In this document: piece after piece, positions 1-11,850 of the stretch
How positions within the stretch are numbered: the stretch's first letter is position 1
Layout: the number at the start of each line of letters is the position of its first letter
Source: Marvania coccoides
Taxonomy: Eukaryota; Chlorophyta; Trebouxiophyceae; Chlorellales; Chlorellaceae
Assembly: GCA_963854735.1 (NCBI GenBank)
Contig: OY978105.1
Location: 1,054,001-1,118,000 of the forward strand
Direction of reading: 5' to 3'
Length of the DNA stretch: 64,000 nt
Made by a program: the position numbers and the translations under genes
Notes under the pieces: model-generated
What the model was told of the DNA's origin: nothing
Seen by the model: the letters and a program-made list of their open reading frames with translations, nothing else
Databases searched by the model: none

Positions 1-1681
1 GGAAGCTGGGAGATATCGCGATCGACAACAACAACGCAGGCGCCGAGTTCACGATCCTCGATGCTGTGCCTGCTATGCTGGCTGACTGCGGGCCCAACAC
101 CTGGCCGATGGCTGACGTCACCATTTCCAACCCCCGAGTCCCCTTCTACATTCCCTCCATGGACGTCGGGCAGAAGCTCCTCAGCGGAAAAGAGCCGCTG
201 TGCAAGGTGGGGCTTGATATAATTCGATATATTGCAGAGTTTCACAATCCATACAAACATGCAACCAAGGCCCCGTAATAAAAAGCCTAAACTGCGGCGA
301 TTTATGCTTCGGGCCGGTGGGACAGCTGATATGCTGTGCTATGCGAGGGGCTGGAGTTTAAAATTCAGCCATTCCATGCGCAACAGCAGGCTCTTGGATT
401 CATTCTTGGGACCAAATCTTGCCTCTCTGTGCTGCCGATCTATGCATCTAAACTCTAAATATTTGTATTCGTATTTTGCAGGTGCAGCTGATGCGGCTGG
501 CGGACGGCTGCGTGCTGGGCGTCACGCTCTCGCACTCAATCACCGACGGCATGCACTGGCCCGCGCTGATGACTCACATCGCGGCGCGGTACCGCCAAGT
601 GACCACTGGAACGTCGGCAAAGGCGGAGGAGCTGATTGTGCTGGCCAACCGCAAAGAGGGGCTGTCGGTGGCACATCTGAAGGTCGCGCTGGGGGTTGCG
701 AAGTGGGTTCCCAAGCCGTTTGAGGTGAAGCCGACCTTCGTTGATTACTTTAGGGCGATGGGGCTGCTGTGGGGCAACGCCTCGCTGAAAATTCAGCACA
801 AGATCATCTTCCTCCCCAAGGATGCCATTTCCAACCTCAAGGCAGCAATTGCGAGTAAGCAGTGACGGAAATATCACCCTACAGCGAAATGGTTGCCAAC
901 TGTATAATGCATTTTCTTTCTTACACCGCATTTAATTATTACAGAGGGGTGCGACGAGCCGGTGACCACTGGGGACGTCGTGCAGGCTCTGGCAGCTCTG
1001 GCGGTGCACGCAGCAGAGGGGCGCCCTCTTCTGCCGGTGAAGCCCAAAACCGCGGTGGTCTTGGTGCAGTTTCCTGGCCCCTCGCACTTCGGTAACTGCG
1101 TGCACCCCATGGCGGTGGGGCTGGACAGCGAGGACCCCCTGCCGGAAGAAATTGAAGGCCTGCTGCCTGTGCTGCGCGCTATGGCACGAAAAATCCGCAT
1201 TTCCGTCGCTGAGCTGCGCGCCAGCCCGGAAAAGGCGCTGCAGGCGCTGCACGAGTCGCATGTGGTGTGCGAGGCCCCCGTGGGCAAGGCGGTTTCTTTC
1301 CTTTCGGGGAAGCTCAATTTCATGACCTGCACCACAAATTTCATCGGCAGCCTGGAGAAGGACCGCAACCTGGACTTTGGGCTGGCAAACGGCGTCAAAC
1401 CTCTGGGCTTCCGGTCGATGACGTTCCCCCTCGCTAAAGGGATGGCGGTGGTCCGCCCTTCATTTCCTCCCTACGGCGAAGGCCTCTTCCTGCACCTCAA
1501 CCTGACGGCTGCCATGGTGAAGACCCTCAATGCGCACCCGCTGCTGTCCACGCTGATCCCAGATGCGCAGTTCGTGGGGGCGCAGATGCCGGCGGCATCT
1601 GCGGCGGCGGTGGAAGAAGCAGCGGCAGCAGTCTCTCCCACCGCCGTCGGGACTTCCTGCTTCTCCTGGAGCAGGCCGTAG
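1..1681 (+). CDS. BAHD-family (HXXXD) acyltransferase, 5' partial
   Basis: C-terminal two thirds or more of a plant-type BAHD acyltransferase, which moves an acyl group from acyl-CoA to an alcohol or amine, usually in the cytosol. Exons: before 1-206 (read from base 3), 482-854, 945-1681. The HXXXDG motif (HSITDG) begins at base 533 with the catalytic His. A DFG-type motif (DFGLA in place of DFGWG) begins at 1373, and the ISTND-like segment of the family is at the start of the last exon. Introns are GT-AG, and the protein reads smoothly across both joins. The first codons lie outside the window. The donor and acyl-CoA cannot be read from sequence; the hydroxycinnamoyl-transferase type is one possibility. 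The tail after the DFG motif is Ala-rich and probably lineage-specific. Family call is firm; substrate unknown. Confidence 0.85.
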
Positions 1682-1818
1682 TAGAAACAAAAATGGATTG
1701 AATATTTCGTTGGTGTTGTTAATGGATCCCTGGTTTATGCTGAAGGCTATATTGTTGTTAAAACGAAGAATTTAAAATCAAATTTCAGAAAAGCAAAAAA
1801 AAAAAACACCGAGGCACC

Positions 1819-4401
1819 TCACAGCTCCTCCCACTCGTCTTCCTCCCCTCCTCCCTTGCTCCCCGTTGCCCGCCGCGCCGCCTGATCCTCCTCTGCCGCC
1901 TCCGCCGCCTCTTTCGCTGCCCGGTGCAGCTCCGTCAGCCCTGTCAAGTCCTCCAGGTAGTGCGGCTGGCTCACGGCCTCCAGCACAAAGTCCACCCCCT
2001 TCTTGTTGAATTCTTTCACGACGGTCGCAGAGCATGCAGGGCACTGTGGAAAGGCCCTGCCGTACATGCAGGTCTGCGAAAACCCTGTGAAGTTGCCTCG
2101 AATCATGTGCGGCACCTGCCCCAAGGCCGGCGGCTCCTCCTCCGGCGCCCCTGGCAAAAATTCATCGGCAGAGGAACTTTCCGCCGCAGGCGCTGCAACG
2201 CCCAGCAGGTGAGTCAGCGTGGCTGCCATGACCTCGCCCGCCAGCGCGCCAGCCACTCCGCTGAGTCCCGGGCGCGCCACGGTGCACTGCTGGTCCAGTG
2301 TGCGATCTCGAGTGGAATTTGCCGGCGCCACCACATCGCTGCAAAAATAGCAACCTAACCGCGTCAAATCCGGCGCATCTTCCCCCTGCATCGCCACCGC
2401 CGCGTCTTCTTCTTCCAGCGCCTCGCCTTCGGGAACTGAAGGCACGCCCGAGGTAGAAGGGGCGAGCGAAGACGCCGACGCCTCTGCGGCGAGTTTGGGG
2501 CCCTCTCCGTGGCGCATGACCACGAAGGAGTCGAACCCCAGCGCCGCGGTGATGGCGAGCTTGCTTGCAGCGGCGCAGAGCAGCGTCGGCAGCCACCTGG
2601 CCTCCCTGGTATCCAGCAGCAAGAAAGTCACATCGTGGCTGCGCACAAGCTCCTCCAGCTGCGCCGCGTGCTGCGCTGTGGCCGCCACTTCCGTGGGCGC
2701 GGGTGGGTGGCCCGGCATGGGGATGGTAAGGTCAACTCCCACGGCATCTACATCCGGGAAGATTTGCCGCACAGCCGCCGCCGCCGCCTCCGCCTTGGGC
2801 TTGCCCCCCTCCAGGCAGTCGTCAAAGGTGTACAGCGACTGCCGCACGGGGTTGCTGAACGCCACCTTCGAGTTGTCCACAAATGTTATTTTTCGAACGC
2901 CCCACCCAAGGAGGCATCGAGCCACAGAGCAGCCCAGCGTGCCAGCGCCCAGCAGCAGGCAGCGCGCGGCGGACACCGAGGCGACGTCCAGCGACGGCGC
3001 GGCCCGCCAGCGCATGAGCTTGAGGTTGAGATCAACGGCGGAAGCTGCAAGCCGACGAGGATCCATAGTTGGCGCCAAATCTGCCACTCTCGGGCCCAGT
3101 TTACCGCCTGCTCCCAGATCCCACCCGCTCACTGCGTAAAAATGGGTTGAACGAGCGTTTCGAAATGATTTTTCGGGTGTAGAAATAATGGGAAATTCGT
3201 CCAAAACAGTGAGGGAGAATCTTTGGGTCAAAAAAAGGTTAAATTATTCCTGCTGTTCTTACGTGTTTTGGGGTGGAACTCAGGGGGTATTTCGGGCAGC
3301 GCCGCCTCGAAAAACACCGAAGCATGGGCGTCGACGCGACCACGACGGGTGCGAATGCACAGCACACGCAGCAGGGGGACTTTCCACCGCACCGCCGCCA
3401 TCAGCAGCGCGTTGCGCAGCGGCCACCCGGGGTGCTCCTCAGCATTGCTAGGATCCACCACCACCAGGTACAAAAAGAAAGATCCGTCAACTGCTATTTT
3501 TGTATTCTCGTCGGCACTCAACAAACCCCACTCGGCCAGCTCATGACACTGGATGCCTTCTTTTACTTCTCCCCGTCTGGAGCTGCTCAGCAGAAACAGC
3601 GGGGAAGGGGCGGCAGGGCCGCTGCCACTGCGGGACATCCAAGCTTCGAGCGCTACGGTGGCGGCTTGTAGTACCGCTGGAGAGGAGCTAAAGTGGGCGG
3701 CCAGAGGACGCGGTTCTTGGTGCAGCGCGAAGGGCGCGGGTGGGGCCAGCACGGGGAAAGCCATCCAGTGGTGATACCTATAATAATAATTTGTTCGGAA
3801 AGAAGAACAAGATCGGCAATAAAATTAAACAAAGAGCAGTGTTTTTTGTTAGAAAAAATGGTAAATATAATAAGTTTTTACCTATATCGCTTGAGATCGC
3901 AGTACACCAGGGCCACCAGGCGCTGCAGCAGCGAGGGCCTGCGCTCTGCCTCCCCACTGACTATGTCACCCCAAATAGCGTCTGCGACGCTCTCCACAGC
4001 CGCCTGCCGATCAAAGGTGACCAAGCCTTCGATAGTGTTCAAGCAGTACAGGTCTCCGCGCACTGCGCAGCTGTCAGCGGCGGTTTGAGCGGCGCCGTCA
4101 TCAGGCGAGAGGCTGGTGGGCCCAATGGAGAGCGCGCCCGGGATCTGCGGGTGGTTGCTGGATTTGTAGGTGGCAGTGACGGACAGAGGGGTCTCTTCCA
4201 GGCCCAGCTCGTTCAGCTTGAGGTCGCCAAGTCTGGCCCAGAACGCTGGTTCAATGACAGCCTGAAATGAAGGGAAAAGATGGATTTTTGAGTCGCGTTG
4301 GATGGCATTGTGTGTTTAATGACATTTTTGACAATTAATAGAGATTGAGAGAGCGCTGTGCGCACCTGCCAAGGCTGAAATAACAATTTTTTCTCAGTCA
4401 T
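1819..4401 (-). CDS. ATG7: Autophagy E1-like enzyme ATG7
   Basis: Activates the ubiquitin-like proteins ATG8 and ATG12 for autophagosome formation in the cytosol. Four exons on the minus strand: 4401-4366, 4261-3882, 3777-3263, 3131-1819, giving 747 residues (human ATG7 is 703). Exon 1 codes only 12 residues and joins in frame to the FW-containing N-terminal domain. Exon 3 has the conserved PGWPLRN segment, and exon 4 opens with GWDLGAGGKLGPR. Exon 4 carries the MDPRRLA and VDLNLKLMRWR blocks, the ATP-binding GAGTLGC, then DTREARWLP, and the catalytic Cys about residue 593 (codon 2284-2286) within DQQCTVARPG. Two zinc-type CxxC pairs surround this core (CYFC and CPAC). The C-terminus is acidic with a DEWEEL tail. 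All introns are GT-AG. Nothing looks broken. Identification is certain at family level; the 12-residue first exon is the least sure part. Confidence 0.96.
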
Positions 4402-4803
4402 TCGACGGGACCAGTCTCTATTTCGGCGTGATCAAGGGACCCAAAACCTAGTATCTGGTTTCTTATTTTTTTAGTTCGATAATTACGGGTTGCGGGGGAC
4501 CGAGAGTTTCCGAAAAATTGCGGAAAAATTCAAACGTGTCGGGGGACAGCTAGCTAAACGCAAATAGCAATATAGAATGCGTCTGCGGTACTCACGCACA
4601 CCTGATTGGATGCCTCGGCTGCGGACGGAGATGCGGCTGTTGTGGCGGAGCGGTGATTTTCTCCGTCAGCTGAACTTTACAAACGATTATTAAACAATAT
4701 AAACGAAATTATTAACAATCATTTATTGTACTTATTCTCGTATGCATTCATAAATAAGGGTCTTTGAGCAGAAATGTAGTTATCGATATATCGACGTGAT
4801 CAG
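4402..4803. other. Intergenic, 402 bases
   Basis: Between the ATG7 start and the 3' end of the next minus-strand gene. AT-rich, with two GGGGGAC-containing stretches near 4495 and 4540. I see no reading frame, RNA gene or repeat that I can support. It should hold the ATG7 promoter. Confidence 0.5.
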
Positions 4804-6456
4804 CTAGACAATTCCATTCTTATCGAGGTGCTGCTGGGGCATGTGGTTGTAGTTCGGCGTTTCCGCCATGAACTGCTGCTCTGGGTGGTCTGGCCACGAA
4901 GGAGCAGTGGGGGGAGGCAAAATGTCAGAAGCTGTCGGGGAAGAAGGCTGCTCTGCTGGGCGTGATTTGGAGGCGCAGCACCGCAGCATGCCCACCATCG
5001 CCCTCACCAAGAAACACAACCCCCACAGCCCAGTTTCCACCTGCAAATAAGAAGCAGAGGAGCGGAAACAATATTTCAACCTGAAGCATATATTCTTTTT
5101 TTCTTACTAGGCGATAATGATATACAAATCAGCGTGGGTGCTTGATTACCCAGAAAAGAATGTAAACGGATGTTCTCCAGTTGGATTTGGGGGTGCCTGC
5201 GTTGTCTGCCTGCTCTGCATAGCGCGTGAGCACAATGCCGCCAATGCCGCACCACACAGCCATGCACGCCGCAACCAGCCCCTCCAGCATGCCCCAGCAC
5301 CGCTTTCCCCTCTGAATCGCCTTTTCCTGCACTCGAATAAACCACACATTTAAACATTGCGCGAAAATGAAAAATTTATGATTTTTCTAATCAAACGAAA
5401 ACCTACTGCAAAAATCGCCAGCAGCAGGGCTCCCAGGAGATTGCTGGAGGACACGATGTAGGAGTACACGCAAAGCGAGTTTCCGTGGGAATCCACCCCC
5501 AGCAAACAATCAGAAGTCACCCGAGTGGCTCCTGGAGTAGAAGCGTCGCCCACCTGCCTGGTGTCCAGCCTAGCAGCCACGATAGCGATGGCGGTGATGG
5601 CGCACAGCATCTGAAGCACCAGGGAGGCGGTCCAGGCGCCCACGGTGCAGGCCTGCAACGGTTTTGCCAGCAGCGAGATTCGCGGGCGGCTGCGCTGGTT
5701 GCTGCCGCCAGAGGAGGTGACCACATCGATGCCGACGGCCACGCAGCAGCAGTCGCGGTGCTCCAGCTCCACCTCACGCTTGGGAGGGTTGAGCTCCGCG
5801 TTCCATGCATCTACGTATAAGCTCAATGAAAGATTTGATATTTAAAACAAGAAGCGCGGGATTGAAGAGAATGGAGGGAGAACTCACAGTCGTAGTCGAC
5901 CAAAAATAGGCTCTCCCACCGCTGCGTCTGCCGTACGTTGTCCTGCGGAATCAAAACACCCAGAATTTAGATGAAATTCAGCAAATTATTTCTAGCTCCC
6001 CAATGAATCAAAACACCGAAGATCGACAACAATTGACAATTGTTTGTTCCTGCGCTCTGCTCTCACCAGGTACCGCAGTCGCTGCCAGACGGTGTAGCCT
6101 TTCAGCAGCATCCCCGACAGCCACTCCTTGATGTGGCTGCCATCCCTGACATAGTCTTGATGGCGTCGCCTAACGTCGACAGACTGGCCAACGTAAACGG
6201 GCACAATTGTGGTTGGAGCCTGCGGCATCGAGACCCCAAACTCGTAAACCGCCGGCTTGGCCTCGGTGCGCGCCATAGCGGGACCCTCCCGCCAGGGCGG
6301 CAGCAGCAGGCGCTCCCAGGCCGACCCGCCCGCCCAGAAACGGCGGTAGGTGCTCAGAGAACCCGGGTTCTCGCCCTCGCGAGGAGGAGGGTCATCCATG
6401 AACCTGCTGGATCCAAGAAGGGAGTAGGATGGCGGGCAACTGCCCACACATCGCAT
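4804..6456 (-). CDS. GIY-YIG domain protein fused to a four-helix membrane region
   Basis: Five minus-strand exons: 6456-6067, 5942-5888, 5810-5407, 5326-5150, 5040-4804; 420 residues. Residues 70-130 form a GIY-YIG-like nuclease fold, with VYEFGV in place of GIY, VYVGQS in place of YIG, and RRR at 96-98. The third exon joins to give DYDYAWN, the motif that closes the GIY-YIG region in plant EFFECTOR OF TRANSCRIPTION-type proteins and their algal relatives. After that come four hydrophobic helices, roughly 206-228, 262-283, 294-316 and 335-360, then a Pro-rich hydrophilic tail. The phases agree at every join. A second ATG at 6399 (Met20) is an equally good start. Whether it cleaves DNA is unknown. 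If the splices are right, the nuclease-like domain is tethered to a membrane. A broken piece of this gene lies near 58.9 kb. Confidence 0.72.
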
Positions 6457-6639
6457 CTCGATTTTTATGCGATATCTAACGGCCGCTACCCTTCTAGCTC
6501 TTTAAATCCAGGCTGTAGATCAAGGTTTGTATGTTGCAAAATTTAGTGTTTAAATTTATAAAATTGGGCAAAGCGATGAGCATGAGACAAGACGCGTCTG
6601 TGCTGTGCTGAGCCTGTTTTCAGTGAAAAACATATTTTC

Positions 6640-7205
6640 AAGGAAAAACATAGCTACTGTAGCTATGTTTTTCCTTGATTTTATGTTTTTCTGGTTTGTT
6701 TTTTAGAGAAAAACATATTTTCAAGGAAAAACATAGGTCGTTTAAAGCATTTAGCTACGTTTTTCCTTGTTTGTACATTTTTCTCGCGTTTAAAACAATA
6801 TATGAAAAACGGTCTTTTTTCTGTGTTTCTTTCTTCTTTATTTATAGGGCTTCAAGTGTATATTATAAAGATGTAAACGTGATGTGAGAATAAAGGGTGA
6901 AATTTCCGAAATTCCGATGAGATGGACCAAAAAAAAAAATGGTGGTGCTTAAAAAGAAAGTTGAGAGCCGGCCCTATAAATAAAGAAGAAAGAAACACAT
7001 AAAAAAGACCGTTTTTCACATTATTTTTTAAACGCGAGAAAAATGTACAAACAAGGAAAAACGTAGCTAAATGCTGTAAACGACCTATGTTTTTCCTTGA
7101 AAATATGTTTTTCTCTGAAAACCAAACCAGAAAAACATAAGATCAAGGACTACTTTAGCTAAAGTAGCTATGTTTTTCTCAAAAAAAAACGAAAACAGAA
7201 AAACA
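6640..7205. mobile_element. Large foldback (MITE-like) element
   Basis: Long imperfect inverted repeat. The left arm at about 6673-6850 is near-identical to the reverse complement of the right arm at about 6971-7149, with a 120-base spacer between. Weaker similarity extends outwards to about 6640 and 7205. A smaller nested palindrome sits at 6640-6677 around TAGCTACTGTAGCTA. The motif GAAAAACATA recurs several times on both strands. No transposase frame is present, so this resembles a non-autonomous foldback element. It lies in the divergent gap between the GIY-YIG gene and the glycosyltransferase. A (CT)n microsatellite follows at about 7375-7394. Target-site duplications were not identified. 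Confidence 0.75.
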
Positions 7206-7491
7206 TAGCTAAAATACGACCTCGCTCTTTTTCTTTCTCTATCCACTGCTCAGCCCTGCCATTTTTATTTAATACGTGACTATCTTTGACTCCATTTTCC
7301 CGGGGATGGACAGCTGGCCTGCAATTTGCATATGAAGAAATAAAAGAAAAGGCTGCCATTGTTCATTTCAGTTTTCTCTCTCTCTCTCTCTCTCCCAACC
7401 CAATCTCAATGATTTTTGGCAGGCTTCTTGCCTCTGAGAGCTGCTAAAGCGGCCGTTTGTGGCTTCCAAGACAAAACTTGTATTTAACAAA

Positions 7492-9149
7492 ATGAGAGTC
7501 TTAAAATGCGCTCTGGCCACAGCCGCTCTTCTTCTAGCAGCCTTACGGCTAGCTGCAGGTCAAGAAGAGCACCCAGAAACCGGGCACCAGCTCATCACCC
7601 CACCGGAGGAACTCTTGTCTCCTCCTGGAGAGGTCTGGGGCCAAGTGAGCGGCCCAGACTTATCGCATGGTTTAGCCTGTTGCATTTTTTTCTCTCCCTA
7701 TTATCGCCAAGAACTAGCTTGTATTTTTTCAATGTTTTATTTTTTCAGTACCCCAAAGAGGCTTCCGTCCCGCCAGCTTTCGTGCTCACCAACGCCTCCA
7801 TGTACTCCATCCTGGACCGCATCTCCGCGCCCATGGCGGACTCCAACCGCCGCGCCGTCATCTTCACCGCGCTGCGCTTTGGCGACTCAGCAGCCGATGT
7901 CATCGGCATGGTCTCAACCTTCTGTTACCACCTGCATCGCCAAGGCTTTCTCGCGCACACCATGCTCATCACCACCGACGAAGCCACCTTCTCTGCCCTG
8001 CTCGAGCGCGGATTCCCCGCATATTTAGACCGCGCTTTTCCCCGCCGCTCCGCCTACGTGGAGCACGTGAGGGTGGGAGATTCGCCCAACCGCGAGTTTG
8101 ACGTGCAAAAGCACTGGTGGGGGTGGAGAATGGCGTCGCTGGGGTACCGTGTGGTGTATATGGACAGCGACGCGGCGGTCATGGGCGATATTTTGGCCCC
8201 GTTTTCGCACCCCTTTGGCTACGACGTTCAAGGCCTCACTGACTGGTGCATATATATTCAGTGTAGCTTATCAATATTGTCAGGTATTTAAGTCATTCAA
8301 ATCGGCATTGTACTGTATTATTTCTTTCTTTTGCACAGGTCTCCAGCCCCAGGAGAGCAGCCAGAGCTGGTGCGCGGCTTCACGCTGCGATTCCCCTGCA
8401 TCCTGTACTACATCAAGCCCTCCGACGCCAGCTCCACCCAGACCATGTGGACCGAATCATGGACCCTCCCCCCAGGCCACCCCTTCCCTTTAGCGCCCAA
8501 TCCTTGTCAGAGCACTGGCACGTGGTTTCTAGAGCCAACGCCCCCGGCTGTAGCCTTCATGGCTGCGCTGGTGGATCGCATCGCCTACCACCACGTGGAA
8601 GAGTGGGACCAGACCGCCTGGAATGACGTGTTGCTGCACTTCCTGTGGGGCACCGGGGACGATGATGCAGCGCCCGTGAAGTACCGACTACTGCCGTTTT
8701 CCAGCTTCTGTAACCTGGGTTTGCGGCTCGATAGGCAGGAGCGGGGCCTGCCTATGTCCTCCATTGTGATTCACCTCGGGGGGATCCACGGGCACGACAA
8801 GCAGCGGGCATTTCAGGAACAAGGAATCTGGGAGCCAGATTTTGTGTGGGACCCAGAAAACGACCCAGCGATGGCTGCGCTGCCGCGCACAAAAGCTGCC
8901 GTTGAGTTTCTGCAGCTGGGGCGGCGCGTCAACGATTCTGCTGGAATTTTCGACGCTGATGTTCTTGAAGAAGAGGCGAGGTGGGGCGGATATGCGACGG
9001 AGGTGCCGCTGCGGTGGATGCACGCGCACTTGAAGGTATGGGGCGTGGTGGCGGCGACTGCGGCCGTGGTGGGGACGGTGTTTGTGGCGGCGTGGAGGCT
9101 GCAGAGGCGCTCAGCAGCGGGGCATGCCACGGCTGGGCACAACCTCTGA
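7492..9149 (+). CDS. GT77-like nucleotide-sugar glycosyltransferase
   Basis: Exons 7492-7632, 7749-8245, 8339-9149; 482 residues. It starts with a hydrophobic signal sequence (MRVLKCALATAALLLAALRL), so it should enter the secretory pathway. The middle holds a nucleotide-diphospho-sugar transferase fold of the Pfam PF03407 type, with a DXD motif (DSD, residues 186-188) after GYRVVYM. An FNPG-like substrate region and conserved Cys/Trp residues lie in exon 3. The join at exon 3 restores LTDWSPAPGEQ. A second hydrophobic helix followed by Arg residues lies near the C-terminus (about 450-470). This suggests a type I or double-anchored layout rather than the usual type II. The likely site is the Golgi, and the likely role is extension of glycan or glycoprotein side chains; the sugar is unknown. 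The first donor (GTCTGG) is weak, so exon 1 is less certain. Confidence 0.75.
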
Positions 9150-10509
9150 AAATTTTCGCTGCAGTTTTTTATTCTGTTGAGAAATCATGTATTTTCTAAA
9201 AAATCATAAGCAATTTTCAGGTTTAAACACATGTTCTGGAGGTTGATTGATACACAGCAGCAGCAGTTGAGCGCGGCCTCAGCCCTGTGCTACCCAAGGC
9301 CTTGGATAATTGATTTTCTTCGCCAAAGCCCGAGAGGGATATGCTATCAAACCGCCAGAGTCACTCTGTAAGAAAGAGCCGGATTCGATCTGAAGCAAGG
9401 GTTTAGAAATCGAGAGCGAGCGGGCGGTGGTTGGAGGAGCAATGTGGCGAGCTATATGATTTATATCCTTCTCTGAAGCTAAACGCATGTCAACGCTGAT
9501 GCACTGTTGTCTGTCGAAAGACGCCACTGAGATCGTAATCAAGCATTGTCAGCAAGACTTGCCGACGCCCCGCCAGAATTTTTTTCGAGGTCGGTATTAG
9601 AGGTACGAACGCGGCTGTCGCGCGATATCTCGAACGTCTATAATCATAAAAAGCTGATGACATGGGAAACTAGCGTTGAAGAGTCGAATTTGAGCGACCC
9701 GGAAGCCAAAAACTGCTAGTTGTGAATGGTTTTTGAATGAAGCGCACCGGCTCCCTGAGCAGAACTAAAAAAATTATTCCGATGGATTTAATTCAAACGA
9801 CGTTTGAGGTGCGCGGATCAGCCGCACATTGCCCGTTCCGTGCCTCAGTTGAGCTCAAAAAAGTTTTTGATCTTGCACCGCCAACCTTTCAGCTCGCTGC
9901 GCCAAGGTTGTCAAACTCGCTGCCTGACGGCTCGTTTAACTATGGATACGCCAGTTTTCGGCGCGGCAGCCCTGGAAGCTCGAATTGGAATTTCGGGTGA
10001 GACTTGATCTTTGCTGCAGCGCCGATATTAAAAAAACTCATCTGTTCTAATCTGTTTCGATTTCCTCATCACGCAGTTTAGAAGAACGATGGGAGATACC
10101 TGGGACGGTCTCCCCTGTCTGGTTCATGCTGTTTGGTCTCAAAACCCGCCTTGTGCAAGCTTGCGTCGTGCGAAGTTTTTCCCTTGCCGACCGCCGCGTT
10201 TCCGATGCCTGCCAAATCCTAGGCTGGGCCTGCGGCCTCTTGGTACCTTCCATGACCACCTCATTGCGGAATCCAAGCAGCTGGCGGCGCACAGTTCCGT
10301 TCGTGGGGCTGACAGCTGCCTCATTGGAAAGTCCGATTTCAAAATAAATTGAAATTAACATCGGCTGCAGCCATTATTTCAGCTCATAATTAAAGGTGAT
10401 TATTATTTGTGGTTATTGTGGGGTGCATATAAGTGGGTCTGCAGCGCAAGGGCACCTAGTTTTGCGACGGTACTTAACAGTTTATTGATATTAATTACGC
10501 AAATTAACA
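9150..10509. other. Intergenic, about 1.4 kb
   Basis: Contains only short frames (for example 9737-10000 plus and 10047-10361 minus) with no recognisable motif, no splice partners that I can defend and no codon pattern like the neighbours. Base content is intermediate. No repeat or RNA gene was recognised. Confidence 0.4.
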
Positions 10510-11850
10510 ATGTATATGTTCTTTCGCAGTCTCTTGCGCTTCATTACCACCGTATATTCCATAAACACGTTTTCGCTCGGCCAGCAGACCGTGTCCAACT
10601 CGGATCGCCGAGTTAACGACAGCCCCAATAACTCTCGCTTGGTGAGTGCTTATTCATCGCCAGCGAGACCCGCGCTGCGCTGCTTTGGTCAACCAACGTA
10701 GTTTAACTCACAAAGCGTGCTAACGCCTGTATTTTGTTGAATTGCAGATGCTGGGCACTGAGGCGACCTTTGGGATCAAACATCTGGTTGCCGGAAAGGG
10801 GGCCTTCCGCACGGCGTAAGTCGTCAATGCGGCGTATAACAAGCCTATAATCCACTTCGTGTCGCTCTGGATCGTTTTTATGCTCCAAAGACCTGGAATT
10901 TCTAAGTTTTGCCTCCCCCCCCCCCCCCCCCAACTCCCGTCTGCAGCATCATGGCCATTCGCAGCCCCTCAGAGGGCGTGCACGTCCAGGGAGAGGTGAA
11001 CATCAACACTGGCGTGGGGCGCATCAGCATCAACCGCACAACATCTCTGTACGACGCTGCCAACGGTAAGAAAGGTTCATTTCAACCGCTACCCCCACGT
11101 ATCACCCTTTCTGACCTCGCTGTTTTCCCCGTTTCAGTCTGCGTCCACGACTCCGGGGTGCTGTACGTGGAGCTCCGCGACAGCAAGCTGCACTTTGACT
11201 TCGTCATCACCCACCGCGCTGGGGCAGCGCTTGCCGTTGACGCTGATTGCGGCGAAGACGTTGAAATGGCCGAGGCTGTGGACGCGCTGGAAGTGCTGAG
11301 GTCCCGAACCACCCGTAAGCGCACCCGCACCGAGTCTGAGCTGGAGTTCCCCGCCCTCAAGACGCCCTTCAAGGAGCCCACCATGAAACGCCCCCGCCTG
11401 GTGGGCTACGACGCCATCGCCTTCTCCCCGGAGCAGCTCGCTGTCAGCTCCCGTGACTTTCCCTGCATCAACGCTGGTGGCATGTTTATCCCCGTTGGCG
11501 TCACTCCTGAGGAGCCTCTCGCGCGCTCCGCCTCCACTGCTTCTTCTGTCGGATCTTCTTCGCCGGCGGCGGCTGTTTCATCCTCCTCCTCGTCCAGCGG
11601 GACCGCGGTGCGTGCCAAGAGGAAGACGAAGAAGGCAGCGAAGGTGAAGGAGATGAACCAGGCGGAGAAGGAACGCTGCTGGCAGGCGGTGCTGGACATC
11701 GCAGAGGCCACCTGCGACGTCCTGGGCATCAAAGGCTACTGCAGCGCCACCGCACAGGCGCCTGCCCCCCCTACGCGAGTTTCCAGCCGGGGTCGCACCC
11801 TGCGGCTGTCCGAGAAGTTCCTCGACAGGGACGTCGCCAACTACTGCTGA
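10510..11850 (+). CDS. Unrecognised basic, Ser-rich protein
   Basis: Proposed exons 10510-10641, 10748-10815, 10947-11065, 11138-11850; about 343 residues. The last two exons are clearly coding: GC-rich, with a long frame and a GTAAG/TTTCAG intron of exactly 72 bases that contains no stop in frame. The second exon (LGTEATFGIKHL) joins in phase to the third, and the first joins in phase to the second, but it is AT-richer and less sure; translation may instead begin at 10951. The C-terminal half has basic runs (TRKRTR and RAKRKTKKAAK) that look like nuclear localisation signals, a long Ser run and a final SSRGRTLRLSEKF segment. A run of about 18 C's precedes the third exon. I do not recognise the family; a nuclear role is only a guess from composition. 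Confidence 0.55.

Noticed and set aside
9737..10361. Short frames on both strands as exons
   Set aside because: No in-phase splice partners, motifs or codon bias like the neighbours.
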